From a bacterium (GTDB lineage: Bacteria > Planctomycetota > JADGBV01): a stretch of DNA of 35,605 bases. A program made the translations under genes and the position numbers. The notes under the pieces were generated by a model. The model ran no database searches and was not told the DNA's origin. It saw nothing but the letters and a program-made list of their open reading frames with translations. Of this stretch, positions 1 through 7,462 are shown piece by piece (position 1 is the first letter of the stretch; every line of letters begins with the position of its first letter). The stretch covers positions 1 through 35,605 of the forward strand of contig JAHFOS010000024.1 in the NCBI GenBank assembly GCA_023261545.1. The letters are read 5' to 3'.

Positions 1-2
1 TT

Positions 3-665
3 TTCGGCTCGTCATCCACGACCAGGATGAATGCCGACCGTATCGCCCAGATGTTTTTGAATCAACACACCGGCGCCGGCTGGATCTATAGCGGGGGTGG
101 CGATGACTTCTCGGTGTCGGGATGGGTGGCCCTGGGGCTCAAGAGCGCGCAGGCGGCAGACCTGGAGTCCCTGCGTACCAAGCGCGCCGAGGAAGTCCTG
201 CGCAAGTACAAGGAGTGGGTGCCGACCATGTGTCTGGAAAAAAAAGGCGAAGCCTATTACTTCCCGCGCAAGAAGACCACCCCGCACATGACCTGGGTCG
301 GGATGTTCCAGTACCAATTCCTGGGATTCCCCAAGAACGATCCCTTCCTGCTGAAGGCGGCGGAAAACAGCCTCGGGTGGATTGACAGCGGCCAATGGAT
401 AGGTGGCCCGAAGCCCGGGGATCCCTACGGTATCTACTATGGAACCCTGGCGGCTTTCCAGTACCAGGGCGCGCTCTGGAAGCGTTGGAACCCGCTCATG
501 AAGACCACGCTTTTGGAATCCCAGTGCAAGGGCGACCCGCGTGTCCTCGGCGGTTCCTGGGATCCCACCGTCGGGGTCATCAGCGAGGACGGTGGCCGGG
601 TCATGATGACTTCCATGATGTGCCTGTGCCTGGAGATCTATTACCGCTACGAGATGATGAATTGA
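3..665 (+). CDS. Squalene-cyclase/prenyltransferase-like repeat protein, 3' part
   Basis: The reading frame is open from the window edge, so the N-terminus is missing; an internal ATG at 27 is not needed as a start. About 220 residues are visible. Aromatic-rich helical repeats (MTWVGMFQYQFLGFP; GIYYGTLAAFQYQG) and a C-terminal GSWDP...GGRVMMTSMMCLCLEIYYRY segment resemble the alpha/alpha-toroid repeats of the terpene cyclase/prenyltransferase superfamily, particularly the secreted repeat proteins common in Planctomycetes and Verrucomicrobia. The catalytic DxDD motif of squalene-hopene cyclases is not in the visible part, so enzyme activity cannot be claimed. The next gene starts 41 nt downstream on the same strand and may be co-transcribed. 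Family assignment fairly sure, function unknown. Confidence 0.65.
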   Translation, partial: FGSSSTTRMNADRIAQMFLNQHTGAGWIYSGGGDDFSVSGWVALGLKSAQAADLESLRTKRAEEVLRKYKEWVPTMCLEKKGEAYYFPRKKTTPHMTWVGMFQYQFLGFPKNDPFLLKAAENSLGWIDSGQWIGGPKPGDPYGIYYGTLAAFQYQGALWKRWNPLMKTTLLESQCKGDPRVLGGSWDPTVGVISEDGGRVMMTSMMCLCLEIYYRYEMMN

Positions 666-706
666 GTTCGCGCGCCGAACGCCATTCAACCCAAGTGAAC
701 ATTTCC

Positions 707-1852
707 ATGTCAAAACCTATCACCGTCATCGAGCCGGTACCCGCCAATGGGGCGGCTCGTACCGCTGCTCCGGAAACTTGCGGTGAACCCATCCTGGTCG
801 TGCAGGAGGTCTATAAAAAAGGTCGGGAGGCGTTTTTCAACGCCGCGCTGCCCGGTCCGGTGCTCCCCGTCCCCTCCGGCGAGGCGGACTTGGCGCGCTG
901 CGTGCGCAAGAGTGGCGCGCGCGCCGTGATCCTGGGCATCCAGCGCTACGAGGGCGCGCTCTACGAGAGCTTCAAGGAGGGCGGATTGCTGGCCCGTTTT
1001 GGGGTCGGCGTTGACGGCTTGGATCTGGCGCGCGCGCGCGACCGCGGCATCGTGGTCACCAACACGCCCGGCGTGCTCGAAAATTCCGTGGCGGAGCTGG
1101 TGCTGTGGCTGATGGGTTGCCTGGCGCGGCGCATCCCCCAGCACCAGGAAAGCTGGCGGCGGGGTTGCCCCTCGACCCCGGAGTCCGGCGTCGAGTTGCA
1201 CGGCAAGCGCCTGGGGCTTATCGGCTTTGGCCGTATCGCCAGGCGCGTGGCGCGGGCCGCCAGCCTGGGACTGGGAATGAGCGTGAACGCCTTCGGACGG
1301 CATAGCCTGGAGGAACTGTCCGCCGCCAGCGCCATGGATCCCCAATCCTGGCTCGAAGCCCAGCACATCGCCTCCTACACGCAAGACATCCGCGAGCTGC
1401 TGCCCCGCTGCGACTTCATCTCCTGCCATCTGCCTTTGGACTCCGCCACCGCCGGCTTTTGCGACCGGCAGTTCTTCGATCATTGCAAGCCCGGCGCTTA
1501 CTTCATCAACACTTCCCGTGCCGAACTGGTCAACGAAGATGACTTGCTCGCGGCCCTGGCCGCGGAACGCCTGCGGGCGGCGGCCCTGGACGTATCGAGC
1601 GCTGAGCATGGCCCGGGCCTGAAATCCCCCCTGCGCGACGATGCGCGCATCCTGCACACGCCGCACATCGGCTCCAACACGGCGGAAGCCAACCGCCGCA
1701 TGGCCGAAAGGGCGCTGCACAACGTGCGCTGTTTCCTGGCCGGGCGCCTTGACGACCTGGATTGCGTCCGGGTTTCGGCGGCCTCTGGCGCGCCGCTCCA
1801 TAGGCACGAAGAACTGGTGGCCGCGGTGCCGCGGAGCTGGCCGACCCTCTGA
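707..1852 (+). CDS. D-2-hydroxyacid dehydrogenase family protein
   Basis: This 381-residue protein resembles NAD(P)-dependent D-isomer 2-hydroxyacid dehydrogenases (phosphoglycerate/glycerate dehydrogenase type), which interconvert 2-keto acids and D-2-hydroxy acids in the cytoplasm. Visible signatures: substrate-domain FGVGVDGLDLARARDRGIVVTNTPG, the dinucleotide motif LGLIGFGRIARRVA, CHLPLD, the catalytic-arginine segment INTSRAELV and the catalytic histidine in TPHIGSNT. The usual DVFExEP segment reads DVSSAEHGPG, so the position of the catalytic glutamate is unclear. I chose ATG 707 (MSKPITVIEP); an in-frame GTG at 695 is possible, and the longer open frame upstream overlaps the preceding gene with low-complexity sequence. 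About 40 extra N-terminal residues precede the domain. The substrate cannot be deduced. Confidence 0.85.
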   Translation: MSKPITVIEPVPANGAARTAAPETCGEPILVVQEVYKKGREAFFNAALPGPVLPVPSGEADLARCVRKSGARAVILGIQRYEGALYESFKEGGLLARFGVGVDGLDLARARDRGIVVTNTPGVLENSVAELVLWLMGCLARRIPQHQESWRRGCPSTPESGVELHGKRLGLIGFGRIARRVARAASLGLGMSVNAFGRHSLEELSAASAMDPQSWLEAQHIASYTQDIRELLPRCDFISCHLPLDSATAGFCDRQFFDHCKPGAYFINTSRAELVNEDDLLAALAAERLRAAALDVSSAEHGPGLKSPLRDDARILHTPHIGSNTAEANRRMAERALHNVRCFLAGRLDDLDCVRVSAASGAPLHRHEELVAAVPRSWPTL

Positions 1853-1866
1853 TCCGGCGGATCGGG

Positions 1867-1881
1867 GCCCCATAATGGGGC
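1867..1881. repeat. Short GC-rich palindrome
   Basis: Seven-base arms (GCCCCAT/ATGGGGC) around one central A lie 15 nt after the dehydrogenase stop. It could form a small hairpin at the transcript end, but no run of T follows, so I do not call it a terminator. Confidence 0.3.
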
Positions 1882-1987
1882 GTTCCTCCATAAAATCAGC
1901 ATCAGGCCCCTGAGCACCTTGCCCGCCAGCGGCGGCTGCGGCAAGTCAAGTCAAAAAGCGTTCCCCGGCGCTCGGGTTGTTTATGGG

Positions 1988-2016
1988 TTGACTCTTTGTG
2001 GGCCGGAGCATAAAAA
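1988..2016 (+). promoter_or_regulatory. Possible sigma-70 promoter of the zinc-ribbon gene
   Basis: TTGACT (1988-1993) and TAAAAA (2011-2016) are separated by 17 bp and lie about 37 bp ahead of the ATG at 2053. The -35 is close to consensus, the -10 weaker. Sequence-only prediction. Confidence 0.35.
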
Positions 2017-2052
2017 CCCACGGAGGTTCCTCTTGAGCGTAAATTTCCGCCC

Positions 2053-2253
2053 ATGAAGATCGTATGCAACTCCTGCAGCCACTCCTTCAGCTTGGACGAG
2101 CGGACTCTCGACACGGACACGGTGCGTTGCCCCAAATGCTCCCTGAGCTGCCCCGTGGTCGGCACGCAGACGGCTGAGGCCAAGGGCCCTTTCTCCAAGC
2201 GTTTTCGCGGTCGCGGCGGCAACCCGCGCATCCGCTGGCCTAAGGAGTTTTAA
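2053..2253 (+). CDS. Small MJ0042-type zinc-ribbon protein
   Basis: A 66-residue protein begins MKIVCNSCSHSFSLDERTLDTDTVRCPKCS, which has the CxxC...CxxC layout of the MJ0042 zinc-finger/zinc-ribbon domain (residues 5-29) expected to bind one zinc ion. The remaining ~35 residues are basic and glycine-rich (FSKRFRGRGGNPRIRWPK), suggesting nucleic-acid or acidic-partner binding, though this is inference. In many proteins this ribbon is an N-terminal module of a larger protein; here it stands alone and ends in a clear stop. A TTGACT/TAAAAA promoter candidate precedes it. No neighbour suggests its partner. Confidence 0.6.
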   Translation: MKIVCNSCSHSFSLDERTLDTDTVRCPKCSLSCPVVGTQTAEAKGPFSKRFRGRGGNPRIRWPKEF

Positions 2254-2268
2254 GGCTTCCTGTCTTTT

Positions 2269-2357
2269 CCGCGTCCCCGCGTGCGAAAACATCTTCGCAC
2301 TTGGCGGTGGTGTGAGAAACAAAGAGAAAGTCAGGATTTATTCACGCGGAGACGCGG
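2269..2357. repeat. Intergenic inverted-repeat element (CCGCGTC type)
   Basis: A 15-bp arm at 2269-2283 (CCGCGTCCCCGCGTG) and its near-perfect complement at 2343-2357 (one mismatch) enclose about 60 bp. The 'cacgcggagacgcgg' motif resembles short palindromic intergenic repeats that are frequent in environmental bacterial genomes. It sits between the zinc-ribbon gene and the convergent maf gene. Confidence 0.5.
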
Positions 2358-2384
2358 AGGAGGAAAGGAATTTCTGGCGATGCT

Positions 2385-2981
2385 TTAAGGGCATTCGCGC
2401 GCTGCGCGCTCCAGTTCGCGTAGCGCGGCCTGGATAGGGAGCAACGGCAGTCCGAGTGCGGAGAACAGGCAGCCTTCGAGACGCTTCACCAACCGGATGC
2501 CCCGCCCCTCCAGGTAGTAGCAGGCGACGCTGGAGTAGGGTTTTTCAGCCTTCAGGTAGGCCGCAATCTCCGCGCGGCCCAAATCGTGACAATAAACACG
2601 CACGCGGCTCAGCCCTTTGTGAAGGATGCGGCCCTCCCGGCATAGGCACCAACCGCCGACAAGATCATGGCGCCGGCCAGAAAAAGTGCGCAGCCGCGCG
2701 CGTGCCTGGGCTGACCCCGAGGCCTTGCGCAGGATGCGCCCGTCAAACTCGACCACCTGGTCAGCGCCGATCACCAGCGCGCGCGGACGGCGCCTTGAGA
2801 CATCCAGGGCCTTGGCGCACGCCGCGCGCAGAGCGTAGCGCGCCGCGCGCTCGCCCGGCACCGGCGCCGGCTCCGCGGCGGGGGAGGGCAGCACGATCCG
2901 GAAACGCCAACCCGCCTGGCGCAAGAGTTTCCGGCGGATGGCGGACGAGGAAGCTAGGATGATGGAGGTGAGGCGTGGCAT
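2385..2981 (-). CDS. maf: Maf-family nucleotide pyrophosphatase
   Basis: The 198-residue product fits the Maf/YhdE family, cytoplasmic pyrophosphatases that hydrolyse non-canonical or surplus nucleoside triphosphates to monophosphates. The N-terminal ILASSSAIRRKLL matches the family signature LASxSPRR.xLL, GADQVV corresponds to the GADTVV catalytic-aspartate motif, and GLPLLPI is the usual C-terminal stretch. Substitutions relative to the typical family (AIRR for PRR; YYLEGRGI where AGAYxIQG is common) suggest a divergent member, so UTP/dTTP preference cannot be assigned. Length is normal for the family. ATG 2981 immediately precedes the conserved segment. The gene lies 15 nt downstream of the AT-rich orphan gene on the same strand. 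Confidence 0.75.
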   Translation of the reverse strand: MPRLTSIILASSSAIRRKLLRQAGWRFRIVLPSPAAEPAPVPGERAARYALRAACAKALDVSRRRPRALVIGADQVVEFDGRILRKASGSAQARARLRTFSGRRHDLVGGWCLCREGRILHKGLSRVRVYCHDLGRAEIAAYLKAEKPYSSVACYYLEGRGIRLVKRLEGCLFSALGLPLLPIQAALRELERAARECP

Positions 2982-2996
2982 ATTTCACTCAAATGG

Positions 2997-3419
2997 CTAT
3001 TCGATCCGAATATCAGCTAGTGATTCAAAAACAGACTCCGACTTCTCGCAGGAAAAATTTACTTCAATATTCTGAATTCGTTCTTCTCGATTATTCTTTA
3101 AATATAAATATCTCTGTTTCACATTAAAAATAATTTCATTATGCGGCCTGGCGTCTACAAGCAGATCAAACCCAAAATCAATCGAGCGGTTCAATGCTGC
3201 AAGTCCGCTTCTATTATTAAAAATATCAAAAACATTTTTGTAAAATTCGCGAAGATGATCTTCTTCAAAATAGTCGTTCCCACGAAACTCGCACAAGTCT
3301 GTTTTAACATGATACTCAACGAAATAACCATAGATCGTGTAGTATCCTGTATAGGTTGACGATTTGCCCTCTTCACGCAGCAACTTGATTTCAACGAATT
3401 CTCTCGACCCAATTAGCAT
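2997..3419 (-). CDS. AT-rich hypothetical protein, possibly immunity-like
   Basis: This 140-residue protein (MLIGSREFVEIKLLREEGKS...) is in a markedly AT-rich stretch unlike the GC-rich genes on both sides. A longer open frame to 3656 runs into the preceding gene as Pro/Arg-rich nonsense; ATG 3419 lies 2 nt after the stop of that gene, so it is probably the last cistron of the cbiX-EamA-helical repeat operon. The segment FRGNDYFEEDHLREFYKNVFDIF followed by alternating beta-strand-like sequence recalls small immunity proteins of the WapI type, but the resemblance is weak and no toxin is visible. No signal peptide or membrane segment. Composition suggests recent acquisition. Gene call reasonable, function unknown. 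Confidence 0.6.
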   Translation of the reverse strand: MLIGSREFVEIKLLREEGKSSTYTGYYTIYGYFVEYHVKTDLCEFRGNDYFEEDHLREFYKNVFDIFNNRSGLAALNRSIDFGFDLLVDARPHNEIIFNVKQRYLYLKNNREERIQNIEVNFSCEKSESVFESLADIRIE

Positions 3420-3421
3420 TT

Positions 3422-4291
3422 TTATTTTCTTATCTTCACCTGCGGTTTTTCTTCGCGGATCGGACCACCGTACTCGCTCAAAAAGGCCTCCAGCTTCCAG
3501 TCGGGGCGGCGCTGGAGGTGGGCGCGCATGGCGCGGCGCAGGGCGTCGCGCTCGTTGCGGGGGAAGCGGCGGTGCCACGCGCGCCAGAGCTGGTGGGGGT
3601 CGGCGGCGGCCAGCGTGGCCGGGCCGAGGAGCCTCCAGGCGATGAAGCTCCAGCACTCGTTGCGCGCGAGACGCAGATACAGGCGGTGCAAGTCGGAGCT
3701 GCCCGGCCGACTGTGGGTCAGGGCGGCGGCGGCAATATCCTCAAGGGTGCGTGGCGGCGCGGCCTGGCCGATCTCCCAGTCCATCCAGTCGAGGTAGTTT
3801 CCCGTTTGCGCGCTGTTGGCGGGAAGGCTCATGGCCCGGATCCAGTCGTCCGCGCTGGTGAGCGCGAGGTTGCCGCGTGCTTCGCGTTCCCCCGCTCGTT
3901 CCAGGAGCGCCACGAGGTGTGGGCCGGGGCGCTTCAGGTGCCGGGCGGCATAGCTCCAGGACTCCACGAGTTCGGGGTCGCCTTTCACCTCGCGATAGAG
4001 GCGCTCCAAGATTTCGCCCGCCTCGTGCTGGCGGCCCTGAGCCGCGGCGATTTCGGAATAGAGGATGAGGGAGCGCGGGGTGCGTTTCCAGTCATTGCTT
4101 CCGGCGTCGAAGACCGCCACGGCCTGCTGAACTTCGCGAGTGCGCAGGAATGCAACGGTGCGCCAGAAGCGCTGGGAAGCGGTGAGCGGTTCGCCGGCGG
4201 TTTCTTCGAGGATGCGGCGCCAACGCTCAAGTCCCGTATCGCCGCGCGGTGCTGGGGTGGCGGGAGATTGTTCTTCTGCTGGCCGGCTCAT
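3422..4291 (-). CDS. Helical-repeat (TPR-like) hypothetical protein
   Basis: The 289-residue protein beginning MSRPAEEQSPATPAPRGDTG is rich in amphipathic helices (RFWRTVAFLRTREVQQAVAVFDAG; LILYSEIAAAQGRQHEAGEILERLYREVKGDPELVESWSYAARHL) with spacing like tetratricopeptide repeats, suggesting a protein-interaction scaffold. No enzyme motif, signal peptide or membrane segment is seen. I chose ATG 4291 because it overlaps the stop of the upstream transporter gene as ATGA (4288-4291), typical of translational coupling; the longer open frame adds only Arg/Gly-rich sequence. The AT-rich orphan follows after 2 nt. Family level only. Confidence 0.6.
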   Translation of the reverse strand: MSRPAEEQSPATPAPRGDTGLERWRRILEETAGEPLTASQRFWRTVAFLRTREVQQAVAVFDAGSNDWKRTPRSLILYSEIAAAQGRQHEAGEILERLYREVKGDPELVESWSYAARHLKRPGPHLVALLERAGEREARGNLALTSADDWIRAMSLPANSAQTGNYLDWMDWEIGQAAPPRTLEDIAAAALTHSRPGSSDLHRLYLRLARNECWSFIAWRLLGPATLAAADPHQLWRAWHRRFPRNERDALRRAMRAHLQRRPDWKLEAFLSEYGGPIREEKPQVKIRK

Positions 4292-5151
4292 GGAGATGGC
4301 CGCTGTTCGCGTTGCACCATTCCCACCAGCAGGACCACGGCGGCCAGTGCCGCGGCCTGCAAGACGCTCACCGGCTCGCCGTGGAACCATCCCAGAATAA
4401 CCGCCACGGCGGGAATGGTGTAGCCCACCATGCCCGCGTACAGCGGGCCGCGACGCACCAGCAGCAGAAAAAAGGCGTAGCCGGCGAGGCCGGTGCTAAT
4501 GAGGCCGAGCAGCATCAGCGCCGACACCGCGCCCATTTTGTCCGCTTCAGGCCGGGCGCTTTCGTTGGCGAGCGCCACAGGCAGCAAGGCCAGACCCGCG
4601 AAAAGGAAGGTGAGGATGGTGAAACCCGCCGGCGGGCAACTGGCGAGCCGGCGCCGGGCGTAAGTGTTGTTGATGGCGTAGGCCATGGGGGTGATGGCGG
4701 CGAGCAGCAAGTTCAGGGGTGTGATGCTCTTGGCCAGTCCATCATAGAAGATGATGAACAAGCAGCCCAGGCCGCCGCTGACGCCGAGGATTTCCTTGCC
4801 GGTGGGCCGCCGGCCCAGCATGGGGATGGATACCAGGATGGTGAACACGGGGACGAAGGCCACCATCATGCCGATGAAGCCGCTGTTTCCGGTGGCGCGG
4901 ATGAGGAAGGGCTGGAGCGAGAAGGGCAGGGCGACGCCGAGCAGGGAAAGCGCGCAGATGGGCAGGAGGTCCGCCGGGGCGATCCTCGTCCATTTTTTTC
5001 CGAGGAGAAAAGGCATGACGAGCAAGGCGGCGCCGATGAGCAGCCGCGAGCTGGCCACGCTGAGCGGGCCAAAGGCGGAAACGGCCTGTTTCATCCACAG
5101 GAACGCGGCACCCCAGGCCAGAGAGAGGAAGATGAAAAGCGCGGTGTCCAA
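4288..5151 (-). CDS. EamA/DMT-superfamily permease
   Basis: The 287-residue product shows about ten hydrophobic segments arranged as two similar halves, the pattern of drug/metabolite transporters of the EamA (RhaT/YdcZ) class. The N-terminus MDTALFIFLSLAWGAAFLWMKQAV and the internal ATGNSGFIGMMVAFVPVFTILVSIPMLGRRP are typical of each five-helix repeat. It is an inner-membrane exporter or importer of small metabolites; substrate unknown. It starts 15 nt after the stop of the cbiX-like gene and overlaps the next gene by ATGA, placing it in the middle of a four-gene operon. Length is normal. Confidence 0.85.
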   Translation of the reverse strand: MDTALFIFLSLAWGAAFLWMKQAVSAFGPLSVASSRLLIGAALLVMPFLLGKKWTRIAPADLLPICALSLLGVALPFSLQPFLIRATGNSGFIGMMVAFVPVFTILVSIPMLGRRPTGKEILGVSGGLGCLFIIFYDGLAKSITPLNLLLAAITPMAYAINNTYARRRLASCPPAGFTILTFLFAGLALLPVALANESARPEADKMGAVSALMLLGLISTGLAGYAFFLLLVRRGPLYAGMVGYTIPAVAVILGWFHGEPVSVLQAAALAAVVLLVGMVQREQRPSP

Positions 5152-5166
5152 TTTTCGACGCGGGCA

Positions 5167-5916
5167 TCAAGAGCCCTCAGCTTCGCGGATCCGAAATGAA
5201 ATCAAGTCGAGCCAGCGCGCGGCTTCGCAGAGTGGGCGGCCGACCCCCACGCGGATTTCCGGAAAACGGCGCGCCCAATCCAGGGCTTGCCTTTTCATGC
5301 CATTGAAAATTCCGCCGGGAAATATCAGACAGGGCTGGAGGATAAGGGTTCGGAATCCAGCCGTGCGCGCGCGTTCCAGAGCCTGCTCGGGGGAGGGCTC
5401 CGCGAAGGAGTGAAAACAGGGTGCGACTAAAGCCCACAGCGATGAAGCCGCCTGCAGATGGCGGATTGTTTTCAAGAACTCATCCCGGGCCTTGGCGTCG
5501 CTGGCCCCTCGTCCGGGGACGACAAGGGCGATGCCATGGGGTCGCGGCCCCATGGACGTCAGAGCGGCCTCGGCATTCGCCTGTAGCAACGCCGACAAAT
5601 CTGGCCCGCGCCCCAAGACATCGAGAAGCTGGATGCTCAGGCCAGGGTGGCGGGTTGTGGTGCGCTCGATGGCGGCCCGGACGTCTGTTTTGTAGTGGCG
5701 CGCTGGAAATAGCAGGAGGGGAAGCACCAGGATTTTGCTGGCCTGCGTTGTGGCATTTTCTAAGGCTTCCTCGAAGGAAGGCTTTTCTTTCTCCAGGAAG
5801 CCGACGATTTTGGAATAACCCTTGATTTGAAGCTGAGAGGTGAACAGGGATGTAGCTTTTTTAGAGGATGCGCTCGAACTCCCATGGGCGACGATGACTA
5901 AAATCCTTTGCTCCAT
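5167..5916 (-). CDS. CbiX/SirB-like chelatase
   Basis: The 249-residue protein resembles class II chelatases that insert Co2+ or Fe2+ into sirohydrochlorin (vitamin B12 or siroheme synthesis). The first half carries VIVAHGSS (metal-binding His near residue 11) and LVLPLLLFPARHYKTDV with the second His; FLEKEKPSFEEAL matches the family's FLE...P.l..al segment. The second half repeats the fold (VVPGRGASDAKARDEFLK; LILQPCLIFPGGIFNGM) but has lost both histidines, so only the N-terminal half should be catalytic. No other tetrapyrrole gene is in the window, so cobalt versus iron cannot be decided. First gene of the operon, divergent from the KfrA-like gene. Confidence 0.75.
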   Translation of the reverse strand: MEQRILVIVAHGSSSASSKKATSLFTSQLQIKGYSKIVGFLEKEKPSFEEALENATTQASKILVLPLLLFPARHYKTDVRAAIERTTTRHPGLSIQLLDVLGRGPDLSALLQANAEAALTSMGPRPHGIALVVPGRGASDAKARDEFLKTIRHLQAASSLWALVAPCFHSFAEPSPEQALERARTAGFRTLILQPCLIFPGGIFNGMKRQALDWARRFPEIRVGVGRPLCEAARWLDLISFRIREAEGS

Positions 5917-5960
5917 AACGATATGCTAAAGGCGATCAAAAAGATTCAATAAAATGCCTA

Positions 5961-5988
5961 TTGACTTTATGTAATAATTACATAAAAT
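5961..5988 (+). promoter_or_regulatory. Promoter of the KfrA-like gene
   Basis: TTGACT (5961-5966) and TAAAAT (5983-5988), 16 bp apart, form a good sigma-70 type promoter 28 bp before the ATG at 6016. No clear Shine-Dalgarno sequence lies between promoter and start. Confidence 0.55.
5966..5986. promoter_or_regulatory. 21-bp perfect palindrome, likely operator
   Basis: Arms TTTATGTAAT and ATTACATAAA around a single central A fill the space between the -35 and -10 hexamers. A bound protein would block RNA polymerase. KfrA of IncP plasmids is known to bind inverted repeats in its own promoter, so autoregulation is the likeliest role; this is inference. Confidence 0.6.
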
Positions 5989-6015
5989 GAAATCATAAAC
6001 GTAATAATAATAATT

Positions 6016-6957
6016 ATGGCTGTTCGCGAAGAAGATATTTTTCAGGCCGCGGATGAACTGAATGCCGAAGGTGTGACACCTTCGGCGATCTCCATCCGAG
6101 AAATTCTAAAAACTGGTAGCCTGGGGACCATTCAAAAACACCTCAAGGCCTGGAGGGAGAAATCCGTAACGCCGAGCGCCCAGCCTCCTCCCGCGGCTTC
6201 AGTTTTGGAAGTGTCCCAAAAATGGGCAGCCCAGGTCTGGGGGACCGCCTGGGCACAAGCCCGCCAGGAGATGGACGCCAGGATCCATGAAATACAAGCC
6301 AGCCTGAAGCAGAGCCAAGAGGATGCCGAGGCCGCGTGGAAGGAGGTGGAGCGTTTTGAGGAAGATGAAAAAAAATGGGGGGTGAAACTTGATGATGAGC
6401 GCCGACTGCGAGAAGAAGGAGCGGCCAATCAACATGCCCTCGAAGAGAAAATAGCGGAACTGGGCAAGGAAAACGCCGAGCGTGAAAAGGCCAGGGAGCA
6501 ACTCGCCCGCGAGCTGGCGCTGATGGAAGAAAAGACGCTGGCGTTGCACCAGAAGACCGAGCGCTTGCGGCGCGAACTGGATGAGGAACACCGCCGAGCC
6601 GTCGAGGCGGAGCGCATGGCGGCGGCCAACCACGGCAGGCTCGAGGAATTGCAACGCCTCACGGAAGAAGCCAGGGCCGAAGCGCGGTCGGAGCGCGAGC
6701 GCTGCGAGGAACTCCAAGCGCGCATCGCCGTATCCGAGGAGCGCGCCCATGAGGCGGAACGGCGCCGCGAAGAGGCGCTGGAGAACGTCGCGGATTTTCG
6801 GGAGCGCCTGGCCGCCACGCGTTTCTCCATGGAAGAACTCGAGCGCTGCCGCCGGGAGCGCGATGCGCTGAACCTGCGCATGGATGAGTTGATGCGGGCG
6901 TGGATTCATTCGCGCCCCGCTGCCGGGACGGGCGAAGCCGCGAAGGAAAACACGTAA
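6016..6957 (+). CDS. KfrA-like DNA-binding coiled-coil protein
   Basis: The 313-residue protein has an N-terminal KfrA/replication-region DNA-binding module (residues 1-50: VREEDIFQAADELNAEGVTPSAISIREILKTGSLGTIQKHLKAW, a winged or helix-turn-helix-like fold), a short Pro/Ala linker, and then a continuous charged coiled coil from about residue 85 to 295, rich in Glu, Arg and Ala heptads. KfrA of plasmid RK2 has this architecture, autoregulates through an inverted repeat and aids plasmid maintenance. Here no plasmid genes are nearby, so a chromosomal or integrated-element role is possible. The promoter palindrome fits autoregulation. Start ATG 6016 gives the expected MAVREEDIF N-terminus. Confidence 0.75.
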   Translation: MAVREEDIFQAADELNAEGVTPSAISIREILKTGSLGTIQKHLKAWREKSVTPSAQPPPAASVLEVSQKWAAQVWGTAWAQARQEMDARIHEIQASLKQSQEDAEAAWKEVERFEEDEKKWGVKLDDERRLREEGAANQHALEEKIAELGKENAEREKAREQLARELALMEEKTLALHQKTERLRRELDEEHRRAVEAERMAAANHGRLEELQRLTEEARAEARSERERCEELQARIAVSEERAHEAERRREEALENVADFRERLAATRFSMEELERCRRERDALNLRMDELMRAWIHSRPAAGTGEAAKENT

Positions 6958-6976
6958 GTGTTCACGAAAAAATTCT

Positions 6977-7038
6977 AACCGCGGATAGCGCGGAAAACAC
7001 GGATGAAAGAGAAGGAATTATCCGCGTAATCCGCGGTT
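6977..7038. repeat. Intergenic inverted-repeat element (AACCGCGGAT type)
   Basis: Arms at 6977-6994 and 7021-7038 (18 bp, two mismatches) frame a short spacer directly after the KfrA-like gene. The element resembles short palindromic repeats scattered in intergenic DNA and may form a hairpin in the transcript. There is no T-run, so it is not a classic terminator. Confidence 0.5.
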
Positions 7039-7125
7039 AATTTTGGTTCATCCGAATAATGCGTACTTTTCTGGAATTTTCAACACGGGGGCAAGGTCGA
7101 GAAACACTGAACCCAAAGCGAGCTG

Positions 7126-7232
7126 CCGGGGGGATTTTCCACAGATTGCACAGATTAACACTGATAATTCAATCCGGGTCGTCCTTTTTAATCGGTGCAA
7201 ATCTGTGTAATCTGTGGATGCTCCCGAGTTGA
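7126..7232. repeat. Intergenic repeat family A, copy 1 (CCACAGATT type)
   Basis: An 18-bp arm at 7139-7156 and its complement at 7200-7217 (one mismatch) bracket about 43 bp. A second copy lies at 34379-34485; the two also share flanks (CCGGGGGGATT before, GTAATCTGTGGAT after), so this is a dispersed repeat unit of about 107 bp. The rest of the 6958-7462 gene-free stretch holds the neighbouring inverted repeat, a LacI-like operator and a GAAA-loop hairpin. Confidence 0.65.
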
Positions 7233-7324
7233 GGACTGAGAGCCGAGAACAAATGAGGGGAAACCCTGCCTGAGGTACGCATTCTTCGGAAGAGCCTTAA
7301 TTTTCTTCTTTGGTTCGTTTCGCC

Positions 7325-7336
7325 GTGAACGTTTAC
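7325..7336. promoter_or_regulatory. Possible LacI/GalR-type operator
   Basis: GTGAACGTTTAC is an imperfect dyad with the central AACGTT seen in many LacI/GalR-family operators. It lies about 127 bp ahead of the ABC transporter operon, where a sugar-responsive repressor would be expected. No regulator gene is adjacent. Confidence 0.35.
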
Positions 7337-7348
7337 AAAAACACTATT

Positions 7349-7366
7349 CAGGGCGGAAACGCCCTG
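7349..7366 (+). other. GNRA-loop hairpin in the transporter leader
   Basis: A perfect 7-bp stem CAGGGCG/CGCCCTG capped by a GAAA tetraloop would form in the 5' leader of the transporter mRNA. It is followed at about 7380 by the palindrome GACAATTGTC. It could be a stability or regulatory element; no known riboswitch was recognised. Confidence 0.4.
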
Positions 7367-7462
7367 GGTCGTTGCACCAGGACAATTGTCACGGATCCGC
7401 TAATTTAAAAGGCTGATTTCGACTGGCGCCGGTCTAGGCGACCCTAAACTCCCCGCGTCAAC

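Noticed and set aside
395-1852. Dehydrogenase starting at 395
   Set aside because: The first ~104 residues overlap the squalene-cyclase-like gene out of frame; the family domain follows ATG 707.
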